Source of the DNA: Chaetomidium leptoderma
Taxonomy: Eukaryota > Ascomycota > Sordariomycetes > Sordariales > Chaetomiaceae
Assembly (NCBI GenBank): GCA_033296705.1
Contig: MU856853.1
Span: 124,001-188,000, forward strand
Reading direction: 5' to 3'
DNA length: 64,000 nt
Shown one piece after another: positions 11,767 through 21,132 of this stretch. The notes under the pieces are model-generated. The model made no database searches. It saw nothing but the letters and a program-made list of their open reading frames with translations, and was not told where the DNA came from. Positions within the stretch are counted from its first letter, which is position 1. Every line of letters starts with the position of its first letter. The position numbers were made by a program, and so were the translations under genes.

Positions 11767-13180
11767 ATGGCGGGGCAATTCAGACATGCGCTGCGCGTGT
11801 CGCCGCAGCTCAGAACCGGCTCGGCCCGGCTCTTTTCGTCCCAAGCTTGCCTCCGTCAAGAGATTCGGGACGCCTACATTTTAAGTGCCTCCCGGACACC
11901 GACAGCCAAGGTATGCATCTATCTGGTCTTGACTTCTGCACATTTCTGCACATGATAACTAAGCACCTGGCGTCCGCAGTTCAATGGATCATATGTGAGC
12001 ATTACTGGCCCGCAGCTCGGCGCTGTCGCCATCAAGTCCGCCCTCGAAAAGTCCAAGGTGCCCGTCTCCAACATCACCGATGTCTACATGGGAAACGTCC
12101 TCCAGGGCTCCGTCGGGCAGGCCCCGGCGCGCCAAGCCTCCATCTTCGCCGGTCTCCCCACCACGGTCGAAGCCACCACCATCAACAAGGTGTGCGCCTC
12201 CGGGTTGAAGGCGGTTGCGCTTGCGGCGCAGAACATTCAATTGGGGCTGTCCGAGGCACAGATTGCCGGCGGTTTCGAAAACATGTCGCGGGTGCCGTAC
12301 TACATGCCCCGTGCGAGCGGGTTGCCCGCCTTCGGCCACGTCAAGTTGGAGGACGGGCTCATCAAGGACGGCCTGACCGACGTCTACGATCAGGTCCACA
12401 TGGGCAACTGTGCCGAGAACACGGCCAAGAAGTACCAGGTTTCGAGGGAAGCACAGGACCAGTACGCCATCCAGTCGTACGAGCGGGCGCAGGCAGCCTG
12501 GAAGGCGGGCGCTTTTGCCGACGAGATTGCACCCGTCACGGTGAAGGGGAGGAAAGGCGACACGATCATCACCACGGATGAGGGATACCTCGACGTCAAG
12601 CTGGAGAGGGTTCCCTCCCTCAAGCCAGCATTCATCCGCGATGGTACCGGCACTGTGACAGCGGCGAACTCGTCGACGCTCAACGACGGTGCCAGCGCGC
12701 TCGTGCTGGGTAGCAAGGCGATTGCGCAGGAGTATGGCGCCGGCTCGCGGGTTCTCGCACGCATCTGCGGCGCGGCCGACGCCGCCGTGGACCCTATTGA
12801 CTTCCCGGTTGCGCCTGCCAAGGCGGTCCCCATTGCCTTGGAGCGGGCGGGCATCACCAAGGACCAGGTCGCCGTGTGGGAGTTCAACGAGGCGTTTGCC
12901 GCCGTGATCAAGGCCAATGAAAAGGTAAGGATAACGTTTCCCCAGACAGACCGGAACCCACACTAAAACGGAGATTTATCAGATTCTTGGCTTGGAGGGC
13001 GCAAGGGTGAACCCGCTTGGTGGAGCCATCTCGCTGGGCCATGCCCTCGGCAGCTCGGGTTCTCGAATCCTCGTGACGCTGCTCCATCAGCTCAAGCCTG
13101 GCGAGTATGGTGTTGCGGCTATCTGCAACGGCGGAGGCGCGGCGACGGCCATGGTTGTACAAAGGATCGAGTCTGTGTAA
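11767..13180 (+). CDS. Acetyl-CoA C-acetyltransferase (thiolase), probably mitochondrial
   Basis: This enzyme interconverts two acetyl-CoA and acetoacetyl-CoA; the mitochondrial form serves ketone-body and isoleucine metabolism, the cytosolic Erg10 form sterol synthesis. Three exons (11767-11910, 11980-12924, 12983-13180) encode 428 residues. An Arg/Ser-rich leader (MAGQFRHALRVSPQLRTGSA, then RLFSSQA) looks like a mitochondrial presequence. Catalytic features are the acyl-accepting Cys at about 120 (INKVCASGLKA), NEAFAAV, GGAISLGHALGSSGSR with the active His at about 383, and the second Cys at about 411 in ICNGGGAATAM. A GTGAGC word at 11995 looks like a donor, but reading through gives the conserved FNGSYVSITGPQLGA, so it is not spliced here. 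Mitochondrial location is inferred from the leader. Confidence 0.92.
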
Positions 13181-13575
13181 ACTGTAGAAGGATGTCTGTT
13201 AGATTCACGGATAGTCGGTCTAGCTTTTTGAATGATTTATGGCGTGTTTGGGAAGCCAGGGGGCCAGTATGTATGTCCAGGGTTAGGGTCTAGTATCATT
13301 CACGCTTTGTGATTTGTTCCCGGCTTTGATCCCACCGTTGAACAACAGCAGCGACCTCCGTAAAACACCATCGCCTTGATGCTTTGAATAACTGCTCGGG
13401 CCCAGCGCCTTCCATCGACACCTCGATTTTTTTGCCCCAAGTTCTTCGCTCATCCCACGCCACAACCACAATGCGGCGGTAACCCGTCGAGTCAAGTCGC
13501 GTGTCCAAAACCGCGTGTATCCGAGATCCGAGTCAACAACCGCCCTCTTCGATCATCATCATTGCCGCCGCCACC
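13181..13575. other. Short tandem-gene intergenic region
   Basis: This 0.4-kb spacer separates two plus-strand genes. It holds the thiolase 3' UTR and the promoter and leader of the CSN12 homologue. The frame upstream of the chosen ATG at 13576 is open but has no ATG of its own. No other feature seen. Confidence 0.4.
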
Positions 13576-15383
13576 ATGAGTCTCATAATCCAATTCCTAA
13601 GTAGTATTCGGGGATTCGTTCTGGAGCAGAATGGCGACGAGCTTCGCAACTGGCTGCTGGCCGAAAATGATGTCGCCGATATTTACTTCGAGATGAGCAA
13701 GCAGCTCAAGGGCGGCTTCCCCGCAAACTCCCCAGCGCTCGAAAAGCTGGTCGAGAAGTGTCTTCCAGAAGAGGACGACGTGCCGGAGGGGAAGGGGTCG
13801 CCGTGGCCCGGCTTCAACTCATTCATCAAGGAGTATCTCGAGTACTGGCGTGATGTCGACTTTGATGATGTCGTAAGGCTGCATTCCCGGCTTAGCGATC
13901 TTCTCGTGTATGTTTTGGGCTTCACTTCCCTGCCGCCTCGTTTCTGACAGACACACTTTCAGTTCTTGTGCGAATGCCCTGGCCAATCCCACCTACGGAA
14001 TCATGCTGCTGCAGACCAGCATGTCGCTCTCTGAATCGCTGTCCAAGTTGGTTATGGGCCTTACTCGGCAGCCTCACCTGCTCGCGCAGATACAGGGCGA
14101 CCTGACTGGGGACGAGTCGGGCGAGAGGAAGTCCATCGTCGAGTTGGCAGCCGACATCATCCAGAAGATCTTCACCTCTTGCTTGACAGACCGCTCCAGC
14201 ACGAGATGGTCGCCGCCACTGGGGAAAAAGGTGGCCGTCTATCTCTTTGCCAACCTCACTCTGAAGTTGCTCTTTGCTGTAAGGCTGTCCCTTTTTTTCC
14301 AACGACTATCGAGGGGGGTGTGCTAACTATGTCTAGTGCGACAAGTCCCGGCTCGCTGTGCAAATGTTCACCAATCTCTCGACAAGCGGGCCAGCACTCG
14401 CGCTGTACCCGGCTTCCCAACGAGTTACCTTCCTCTACTACCTCGGCCGGTTCCACTTTGAACAGGGCCACTATCTGCGGGCACACATGTGCCTGGAAGA
14501 AGCCTACCGCCAATGCCTGCCCCAGTTCCAGAAACATCGCCGGCAAATCCTCACGTACTGGATCCCGACCAACCTCCTTCTCGGCCGCTTCCCCTCCTGG
14601 CCCCTCCTCCACCGCCCTGAAGCTGCGGGTTTTGCCGACATCTTCCTCCCAATCTGTGCCGCTGTCCGCTCGGGAAACTTTGTCCATTTCCACCAGGCCC
14701 TCGCCCTCAACCGTGACTGGCTCTGGGAGAAAGGATTCTACCTCACCTTCCTCTACCGTCTGAAACCGCTCGTCTGGCGGTCCTTCACCCGCAAGACCTT
14801 CCTCCTCACCTGGCAAGGCGGGGACACGGGCAACGGGGGCAACCGGGCGCCCCTGTTATCCTTCGAGGACCTCGTCACGACAGCAGGGTACATGCAAAAG
14901 CTGCAAGAAGGCTACGTACCCGCGAAACCGGCGTCGTCGCGATCCCGCCCACCAAACATCAACACGGTCTTCCTCACGGCCGTAACCAACAGCGCTGCTA
15001 CTGCCGGCGAGATGGACTTCGACTCCTCCTCCTCGCTGGTCCCGCCGCCGGGAGGGCCCCGCCGTCTGATGCCGTCCGAGGGGCTGATCTTTGGCAACAA
15101 GCGGCCGGATCTCGAAAACATCGAGTCCATCGTGGCGGGGCTCGTTTATTCGGGCCTGCTCAACGGGTTCATCGCTCGCCAACAGAAGCGGTTTGCCGTG
15201 GAGGGTGCCAAGAAGAAAGGCGGTAACGCGCTCGCGGCTGGATGGCCGAATCCATATGAGAGCATACTGGAACGGTTCAAGGAGGCTCATCAGGAGGCGC
15301 TGGATGCTTGTGACAGTGGGGAGAGCGTTGAGCCGCCGGGGGAGATGGATGATGTCCCCGGTTGGGTGCGGACTCCGCCATGA
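13576..15383 (+). CDS. csn12: CSN12 homologue, PCI-domain protein (Thp3/PCID2-related)
   Basis: Csn12-type proteins are PCI-domain partners of Thp3 and of COP9-signalosome-like assemblies, with roles in transcription-coupled mRNA processing. Three exons (13576-13907, 13963-14278, 14337-15383) joined in phase give 564 residues. The start MSLIIQFLSSIRGFV follows a CCACC context. Family segments are NALANPTYGIMLLQTSMSLS, VYLFANLTLKLLFACDKSRL, YYLGRFHFEQGHYLRAHMCL (TPR-like helices), RRQILTYWIPTNLLLGRFPS and GNFVHFHQALALNRDWLW, followed by the winged-helix half of the PCI domain ending near NGFIARQQKRFAV. A low-complexity insert (SSSSLVPPPGGPRR) interrupts the C-terminal half. The identification rests on this ordered set of motifs recalled from the fungal CSN12 family. 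Confidence 0.87.
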
Positions 15384-16444
15384 GTTTGCGGGGGACGAGG
15401 GAGATTGGGAGGGAGGGAGGGTTGGACGCGGTGTTACGTGGATGGTAACAGGTTGACCAAAGGTGTGAGGTAGCACAATGGATTATTGACCAAAAATATT
15501 CGTGTGCTCTGATCTCTCTCCCTGTGCTTGGAACGGCATTTAAGGGAGAGTCATGTTGCCTTTTTTCGCCCACGTACTTGGAATTCCCTACCTTCCATTT
15601 AGCCTCTACCTGCCATCTCCCCCCCCTCCTTTCTACTTTTTTGACAAAAACACACCATTCATGGGGGAAATCTCGACTTGATCGTCAATCATCTTTGCTT
15701 CATTGACTACCTAAGCTTGTCGTGTCTGCCCATCCCACAGAATAAGCCATTGCTGCGCTGCGCAGCCTGAAGAGCCACAAGGCCGACCGACCGACAAGCA
15801 CACACACACACCTTTTCCGTTCGCCTATTTTCCACACAACAACACACAACCATTCCAAAATCAAAGCCATTCCCCGCTTCTTCCTCATTCCGGCCATACA
15901 TCTCTTCCATCACACGTCAGATCAAAACCCAACCCAACCCAACCCAAAAAAAAAACACCAATGCCCCGATGGTACGGGGTCCAAATCCAGAAACGAATCT
16001 CTCAAAAAAGGGGTATATCGCGAAGCTGCTGAAACAACAAAGATGGCGGGCCGACGAACGAGCAAGGGCGGCTGGCTGGCTGGTGGTAGAATCGAAGGCG
16101 AGAAAAAAAATCCAAGACTGGTTCTGAAGGACCAGTTTGTCGGCGGCGCGGGGGATTCCGGATTCGCCGCAATACCAATAAACAATAACGCAGGGGCAAA
16201 CCGCGGATAATAGGCGCGTCTATAAACAATAAAAAAAAAAAGCGTCGAGTCCCGGCAGAAAGAAAAAAAGAAGTCGTAAGAGCCGGGATCGAATCGAACA
16301 AACGCAAACGGGCAAGCAAGCGGAGGAGACGACGACGACGCGGGGGGCGCGGTCGATCGGGAGTCGAAGAAGGTCCGGCGGTAAAAAAAAACCAATAGGG
16401 GGGCCGAACCGGGATCGAGGGCTTGCTATGCTAACAGCAGCTTT
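15384..16444. other. Convergent 3' intergenic region
   Basis: This 1.06-kb spacer lies between convergent CSN12 and SUN-family genes. It is rich in simple sequence, including CCGACCGACCGACCGAC near 15784, a run of four CCCAA-type units near 15930 and several A-tracts (15945, 16228, 16385). These fit 3' UTRs. I see no gene. Confidence 0.45.
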
Positions 16445-17954
16445 TTAAAACAGGGCCGCTGCGGCAATCAGGGCCACGACAAGGCCGGCGATGGCAGAGC
16501 CACCCTCGACCGCCGCCCCCTCGTTGCTCGACGTGGCCGCCAGAGCGGGCGCCACGGCATCCGGCGTCTGGCTCGCCACCGGCTGGGGCTTGGCGCTGGA
16601 GGGAGCCGAAGCGTACGACGACGTCTCGCCCTGCGCGTCCTGCTCCTGGAAGACACCGCCGTAAAAGGCATCCGTCGTCGTCGAAGACGAAGCGGAGGAT
16701 GACACGGAGGAGGCCTTGGCGGAGGACGACGGTGAGGAGGACGACGACGACGGCGGAGGCGCGGAGGAGGTCGGTGGTTCGGTGCTCGAGGGCTTGTCGA
16801 CGCTCGTGGACTTGGGCGGGTCGGGTGTTTTGGACGAGGGCTTTGTTTCCGGCTCGCCTTGGGACCCGTCCGTGTTGAACACGACAATGTTGGCAGACTT
16901 GCCCTTGGGGACGGTGACGACGCAAAAGGCCGCGTCCCCGACTCCCTTGGTGGCAACGGGGCTGTCGAGCCCGCCGACACCGCCCTTGGACGGGTCGATG
17001 GCGCAGGGCAGTCCGTTACAACCCCCGCCTGGGCACTCGATCTTGAGACCATATGACGGCGTGGTCTTGGAGAGAGGCGTGGACAGGAATTCCGGGTTCC
17101 AGGCGATCTTCACAAACGTCTCGCCGCTGTCCATGGTGTTCGCGCCGGCGACGTAGGGGCTCCAGTTGCCGATGGCCTCGGTGATCTTTCCCCAGACGCA
17201 GCCCTTCGAGGCTGATATCCCAGGCGCGTTGACGTAGTAACTGACAAGAAGTTAGTGCCACTCATTCTTCCACGGACTGGTCAGACAGGGGTGCTCACTG
17301 TGCAGCAGTGCCGGCCCAGTAATCCGGTCCCGGAACCGCCAGTGTTACTGTGTCAGTGACATCGGTCGGGATGATCATGGCCTCGTTGCCCGGCAAGACG
17401 GTCTGGCAAAACGACACGATTTTGCCCGCCTTGTTCACGGCTTTGACCGCACCTGTGCCATCCACACAATAGGGTGTCTTGTCGAATGCCTTCTCGGGCG
17501 TTCCACCGTTGCAAAAGAGACCGCCGTACTGCAAGAATTGGTCAATATCTCGGTTCCGTCATCAAGAAGAGGCGCAGCCACCCACCATCGAATCCGGATA
17601 GGTATAGGTCGTGTTCGGCTTCCACTGCGCCATCAGCTTGCCTGATACGCAAGCAATCGGGCACCACTTCCCATCCTCACAGGGCTCATCGGGGCTCATG
17701 GCGAAACCGTTGTTATCGGCTCCCGGGACGTGCACCAGATCAGGATCGTCGGGCAAAGAGCAAGGTGCCTTCCTCGCGACGACCTTCGGGGCGTCGAGCA
17801 CCTCCGCAACCTGGTGGCCATGGCCATGGCCATGGCTATACCTCTTCGCATATTGGTCGTGTGCGCGTCGGTGGCCTAGGTTCGCAGCGACCGGTTGGGC
17901 GGAGAAGAGGATCGAGGCCGAGCCGATGGCGGCCTGGAATGTTGTGAACCTCAT
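16445..17954 (-). CDS. SUN-family (GH132) cell-wall glucosidase, GPI-anchored
   Basis: SUN-family proteins (Sim1/Sun4/Uth1, fission yeast Psu1/Adg3) are secreted beta-glucan-active wall proteins involved in septation and cell separation. Exons 17586-17954, 17299-17528 and 16445-17240 encode 464 residues. There is an N-terminal signal peptide (MRFTTFQAAIGSASILF...), a His/Gly repeat (YSHGHGHGHQ), then the Cys-patterned SUN domain: CSLPDDPDLVHVPGADNNGF, DGKWCPIACVSGKLMAQW, YGGLFCNGG, VSFCQTVLPGNEAMIIPT, YYVNAPG and KGCVWG. A long Ser/Pro-rich stalk follows and the C-terminus is hydrophobic (GLVVALIAAAALF), consistent with a GPI signal. The second splice junction gives HYYVN where relatives usually have another residue before YYVN; phase is preserved. 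Substrate is inferred from the family. Confidence 0.88.
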
Positions 17955-18534
17955 CGTTTTGCAGGTATCTGGAGACCGAGCTGAAGATGTCGTCGAATGT
18001 GGCTGAGGACACAGACGTTCAGTCTGATGGTGGACCTCTGGTGGCCTGTGTCGAACACAGCAGAGGCGGACGCGGCACCCCCTGGCGAAACCACTTTCAA
18101 GCTTCCCAATTTCCTCTGGTCAGGTCAGGCGATTTCAGCGCGTATGAGCGAACGGTGTCAGCCGGTCCTTGTTTGCGCGCTGGACAAGTTTATGCCGAGA
18201 TTGTACAGACAACGAGCGTGGTCACAACCGCAACTGCGCGAGGTGAGGAGGATGTCCAGGACAGGAGACGAGGAAACGAACGACGGGAAAAAAGAGAGAA
18301 CGTGCTGATTTCCACACCGACGAGGGAAAAGCGATGGACAAGGTGGTGCAAAGAGGGAAAGGCGCGATGTGCTGCTCCATGTTTTTCTGGGGCACACCGG
18401 GGGGGCCCCCATGGGCAGACCAACAGGAGGATCGGCTAAGTGTCACCCATCTCGATAGCCTCAGGGGCGCTGTCCAATCAGGGCAGTCCTTGTGGACGGT
18501 TCCTGGCGTCTCATCTCGGCAGTGGACACACACC
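17955..18534. other. Upstream region of the SUN-family gene
   Basis: This 0.58-kb stretch between the SUN-family start and the transposon target site should contain the SUN-family promoter. GC-rich sequence with a C/G palindromic patch near 18398-18412 (GGGGGGCCCCCATGG). No gene seen. Confidence 0.4.
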
Positions 18535-18545
18535 GACAGGGGCCC

Positions 18546-18649
18546 GAAAAAGCTAAATGCTGAGACCTCTTTTGCTATATGCTGAGACCTCCGTGCACCT
18601 ACCCCAGCCAGCCAATCAATCTGGCTGGCTCACCCACCCATTTTTGCAG
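18546..18649 (+). repeat. Left terminal inverted repeat of the MITE
   Basis: This 104-bp arm is the reverse complement of 19159-19262 apart from two differences (a T/C in the GTGCACCYACCCC word and a G/A in CTGGCTRGCTC). The near-identity suggests a fairly recent insertion that RIP has not damaged. Similarity becomes patchy further inside the element. Confidence 0.9.
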
Positions 18650-18823
18650 GGCGCTGAGGCCAGCCACAGTTGCCTTGCGGCCTCGCTCCTACATAAGGCC
18701 CAGTTTCCAGCCTGCATGCCACGTAATTACCCGACACGTCAACTGAGGCTATCGCCAACGTTATATGGCTGGCATGGGCGGCCGGAGCAGTAAGTGGAGG
18801 TCACGTGGCGGGGCTTTTGTACA

Positions 18824-18879
18824 GAGAGCCAGAGAGCCAGAGAGCCAGAGAGCTAGAGAGCCAGAGAGCCAGAGAGCCA
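18824..18879 (+). repeat. 8-bp minisatellite inside the MITE (GAGAGCCA x7)
   Basis: Seven consecutive copies of GAGAGCCA are present, the fourth reading GAGAGCTA. The array sits in the non-coding interior of the transposon. Copy number is a candidate for variation between strains or element copies. Confidence 0.9.
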
Positions 18880-19158
18880 TCTGCAGAGCGAATGAATCAA
18901 TCAGGCGATGGGCGACCGGGCAGTGGAGGTTACGCGCGGGGTTACGTGCAGGGGCTTCGTTGAAGATTGATCAGTTTTGAATTTTATTACGTTTTTGAGC
19001 TTTTTAGAGAGATCCAGTGCCAGAGATTCAACTGCGCTGCGATGCGCTGTTGCGGTTATTGACCATTGCGAATGCCTTCATTTTCGCTGGCGCGGGCGCT
19101 TGGTCCACAGCCTCAGGCACCACTTCCTAGCCACACGCGTGTGGCTTGCTTCGCTGCG

Positions 19159-19262
19159 CTGCAAAAATGGGTGGGTGAGCTAGCCAGATTGATTGGCTGG
19201 CTGGGGTGGGTGCACGGAGGTCTCAGCATATAGCAAAAGAGGTCTCAGCATTTAGCTTTTTC
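19159..19262 (-). repeat. Right terminal inverted repeat of the MITE
   Basis: Mirror arm of the left TIR, ending GCTTTTTC immediately before the right copy of the 11-bp target duplication. It includes both copies of the subterminal GAGGTCTCAGCAT word. Confidence 0.9.
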
Positions 19263-19273
19263 GACAGGGGCCC

Positions 19274-20398
19274 GGCCAGGAACGCATAGTCTGGCCCAAT
19301 GGGGACTGCAGTTGGAGATTGCGGCCACCAACGGCTGGCGGAATGAGAATCCAGACCACCCAGACCACCCAGTCACCCCTGGCAAGTTTGCGCTTTCTTG
19401 TGATGGAGAATGTGGAAACAAAACCCTGGCTCGGCTCGGGAAGAGTTTGCTCATGGCCAGGGTTGGCGATCTCGAATTGCTTCTTTTTTGCTGGTTGAGC
19501 AGTGATCCTGGAGGGAAATTGGGTTGTCGACCACAATCTCCCTTCCCCAACATGTTGACTGACGCAAGACAGCCCACCGTGGCTTTGGGCACGGTTGGGG
19601 CTGCCGATGCCCGACCAACCCGCGATTTTTGACATGACAAAAGCGCGCTTTTTTCGGCAAACTTGGCCGCAACTTCAGCCCTGTTGAAAACCCCGGCGCC
19701 GCGAAGAGACATGACCATCATGTCTTTTTGTGTGAAGGAGGAGGTTTTCCTGAGATTGGGCAAGCCATGTTTCAAGACAGGCGCACTGGTAGCCAGTTCA
19801 CGGATGACTCCCGTCACGATTTGAGTTTGGCTCAGCTGGGATTCATCAAGCAACCGCCTGATAAGGCCCAGCTTGTTTCTGTCCCGCTCCCATCCTTTTG
19901 GCGAATGCTGTCATCAGGTTCTCAAGCGTCGGGACGGTCTGCCGGCTAAAACCCAGCCATGCGGTCATCATCGGCCGCCAGGTCTCATAAACTCTGACCT
20001 CATTTCTTGCTTGCCGTGTCTCTTGGCACACGGTTCGGTCCTTTTCTGTTTTTGGGCGGTTGATATTCGCGCAGCCTCATTTTTACCGCATGAACTCAGA
20101 GATTGATCTTGGTAAGTGGCGGATAATTCGAACTTGAACTCGAACTTTGTGAGGAGGGCTGGGAGATCCTCGTCCATCCGTCCGTCCTGGTAGGTATCAA
20201 AACTGGAATCGGACTTTCAAGCAGAGATGACCCCTCCCGCCCTACTGAGAAACTTGCTTCAAAGCTGCGGTGGTTTGTGTTACCCAAGGCCAGGGAGAGG
20301 TGCTTGATAAAAAACAACCATCAACCCAACCCCCCCAACTCACCACCACCACCCACCACAACAACAACACACCATGTGTCGTGCAATGGAAGGGCAGG
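19274..20398. other. Intergenic sequence between the MITE and tRNA-Leu
   Basis: This 1.1-kb stretch has long open minus-strand frames (for example 19245-19853, which ends inside the transposon TIR) but I find no family match, no clear introns and no start with support. It could be a decayed gene or chance open sequence. Nothing else recognised. Confidence 0.35.
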
Positions 20399-20403
20399 AA
20401 AAA
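20399..20403 (-). terminator. RNA polymerase III T-run after tRNA-Leu
   Basis: Five consecutive T residues on the minus strand lie about 6 nt beyond the tRNA discriminator base, the usual position and form of a Pol III terminator. Confidence 0.7.
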
Positions 20404-20408
20404 GAAGC

Positions 20409-20511
20409 TGACAAGGGTGAGATTCGAACTCACGCCCCTTTCGAGACCACGGATTGCAATTAAGGGTTGAACACCTTAACGTGGCGCCTTAGACCGCTCG
20501 GCCACCTTGCC
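20409..20511 (-). tRNA. trnL-AAG: tRNA-Leu(AAG) with an intron
   Basis: Reading the minus strand, the acceptor stem GGCAAGG (20505-20511) pairs with CCTTGTC (one G-U), followed by discriminator A at 20409. The D arm GCCGAGCGGTCTAAGGC, anticodon stem CCACG/CGTGG, a class-II variable arm and the T arm GTGAG-TTCGAAT-CTCAC are all present. The anticodon loop reads TTAAGG, giving anticodon AAG (Leu, CUU/CUC by inosine wobble). An intron of about 21 nt (starting TGTTCAACCC) follows the base 3' of the anticodon and contains CCTTAA complementary to the anticodon loop, the normal tRNA-intron pairing. Internal A box (TGGCCGAGCGG) and B box (GAGTTCGAATC) are intact. Mature length is about 82 nt. Confidence 0.95.
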
Positions 20512-21132
20512 GTGATGCTTGTTGTGGGGGTTGAGAGTCGGTTGCAGAGTTTTTTTGTGGAACTGTGGTTGTGATGGGTGGAGATAGTTTAGCGAGGGCG
20601 AGTGTGGTCGTTGTTGTGGGTTGGTTTAGTGGTCTCTGTTTTGACGTTGATTTGGGCTGCACATGTGGGATGTTTGAGCTTGAGTTTAGCTGTGTTTGGA
20701 GGAACGTTTGAACCAAGCTCCGGGGAGCTTTGAATTGTAGGAAAGCTAGGTAGAAACCACTAGTGTATCGGACTTTCAAGGGAAACAAGATATGACCTTC
20801 GAAGCACCTGTTTCCTTAGCAGGTGTTCCTCACACATCAATTTGTGATTCGTGAAAACCTCTGGTCTATCCCTAACTGCCCAATGATTGAGATGAGAATG
20901 CAAAGCTGATCCAATGAAAGCCGCCGCGACCGTGTGAATTTCCATTTGGCTCACTGCAGTTGAAGTTGCCTGACAGAAAGCGGGTCCTTCCGACAAACAG
21001 AGAAAACTCCAACGACACGTGGATTTCACGTGGCTCCACGTGATCTTTGTCCTGGCCATTCCTTTGACAACCATCGGCCTTGTTGATTCGACGGTCTGTC
21101 TGTTGACAACCGGGGTCCTTCCAGCCGAAACC
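20512..21132. other. Promoter region of the Clr2-like gene
   Basis: This 0.6-kb spacer upstream of the Clr2-like ATG is less GC-rich than its surroundings. The frame upstream of the chosen start is open to 21019 but begins with a hydrophobic stretch that the family lacks and has no ATG in good context. No other feature seen. Confidence 0.4.

Larger units (their letters stand above)
18535..19273. mobile_element. Non-autonomous DNA transposon (MITE) with long TIRs, Mutator-like, with target duplication
   Basis: The element itself spans 18546-19262 (717 bp). Its ends are inverted repeats of 104 bp (18546-18649 and 19159-19262) beginning GAAAAAGCTAAATGCTGAGA; I count two mismatches between them. 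It is flanked on both sides by the 11-bp direct repeat GACAGGGGCCC (18535-18545 and 19263-19273), the footprint of insertion. Each TIR carries a 13-bp word ATGCTGAGACCTC twice (18557-18569 and 18579-18591, mirrored on the right), plausible transposase-binding sites, and an internal hairpin AGCCAG...CTGGCT. There is no transposase frame inside, so it depends on an autonomous relative. Long TIRs plus a 9-11 bp duplication fit Mutator-like elements; that superfamily assignment is inference. Confidence 0.85.

Noticed and set aside
11995..12015. GTGAGC...CCGCAG inside the thiolase as an intron
   Set aside because: Too short to be an intron, and reading through gives the conserved thiolase sequence VSITGPQLGAVAIK.
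18222..19853. Minus-strand open frame running into the MITE, suggesting the transposon interrupted a gene
   Set aside because: I reconstructed the empty site (one copy of the 11-bp duplication): the frame entering from 19853 meets a stop soon after the junction, and the open frame on the other side is in a different register. No family similarity on either side.
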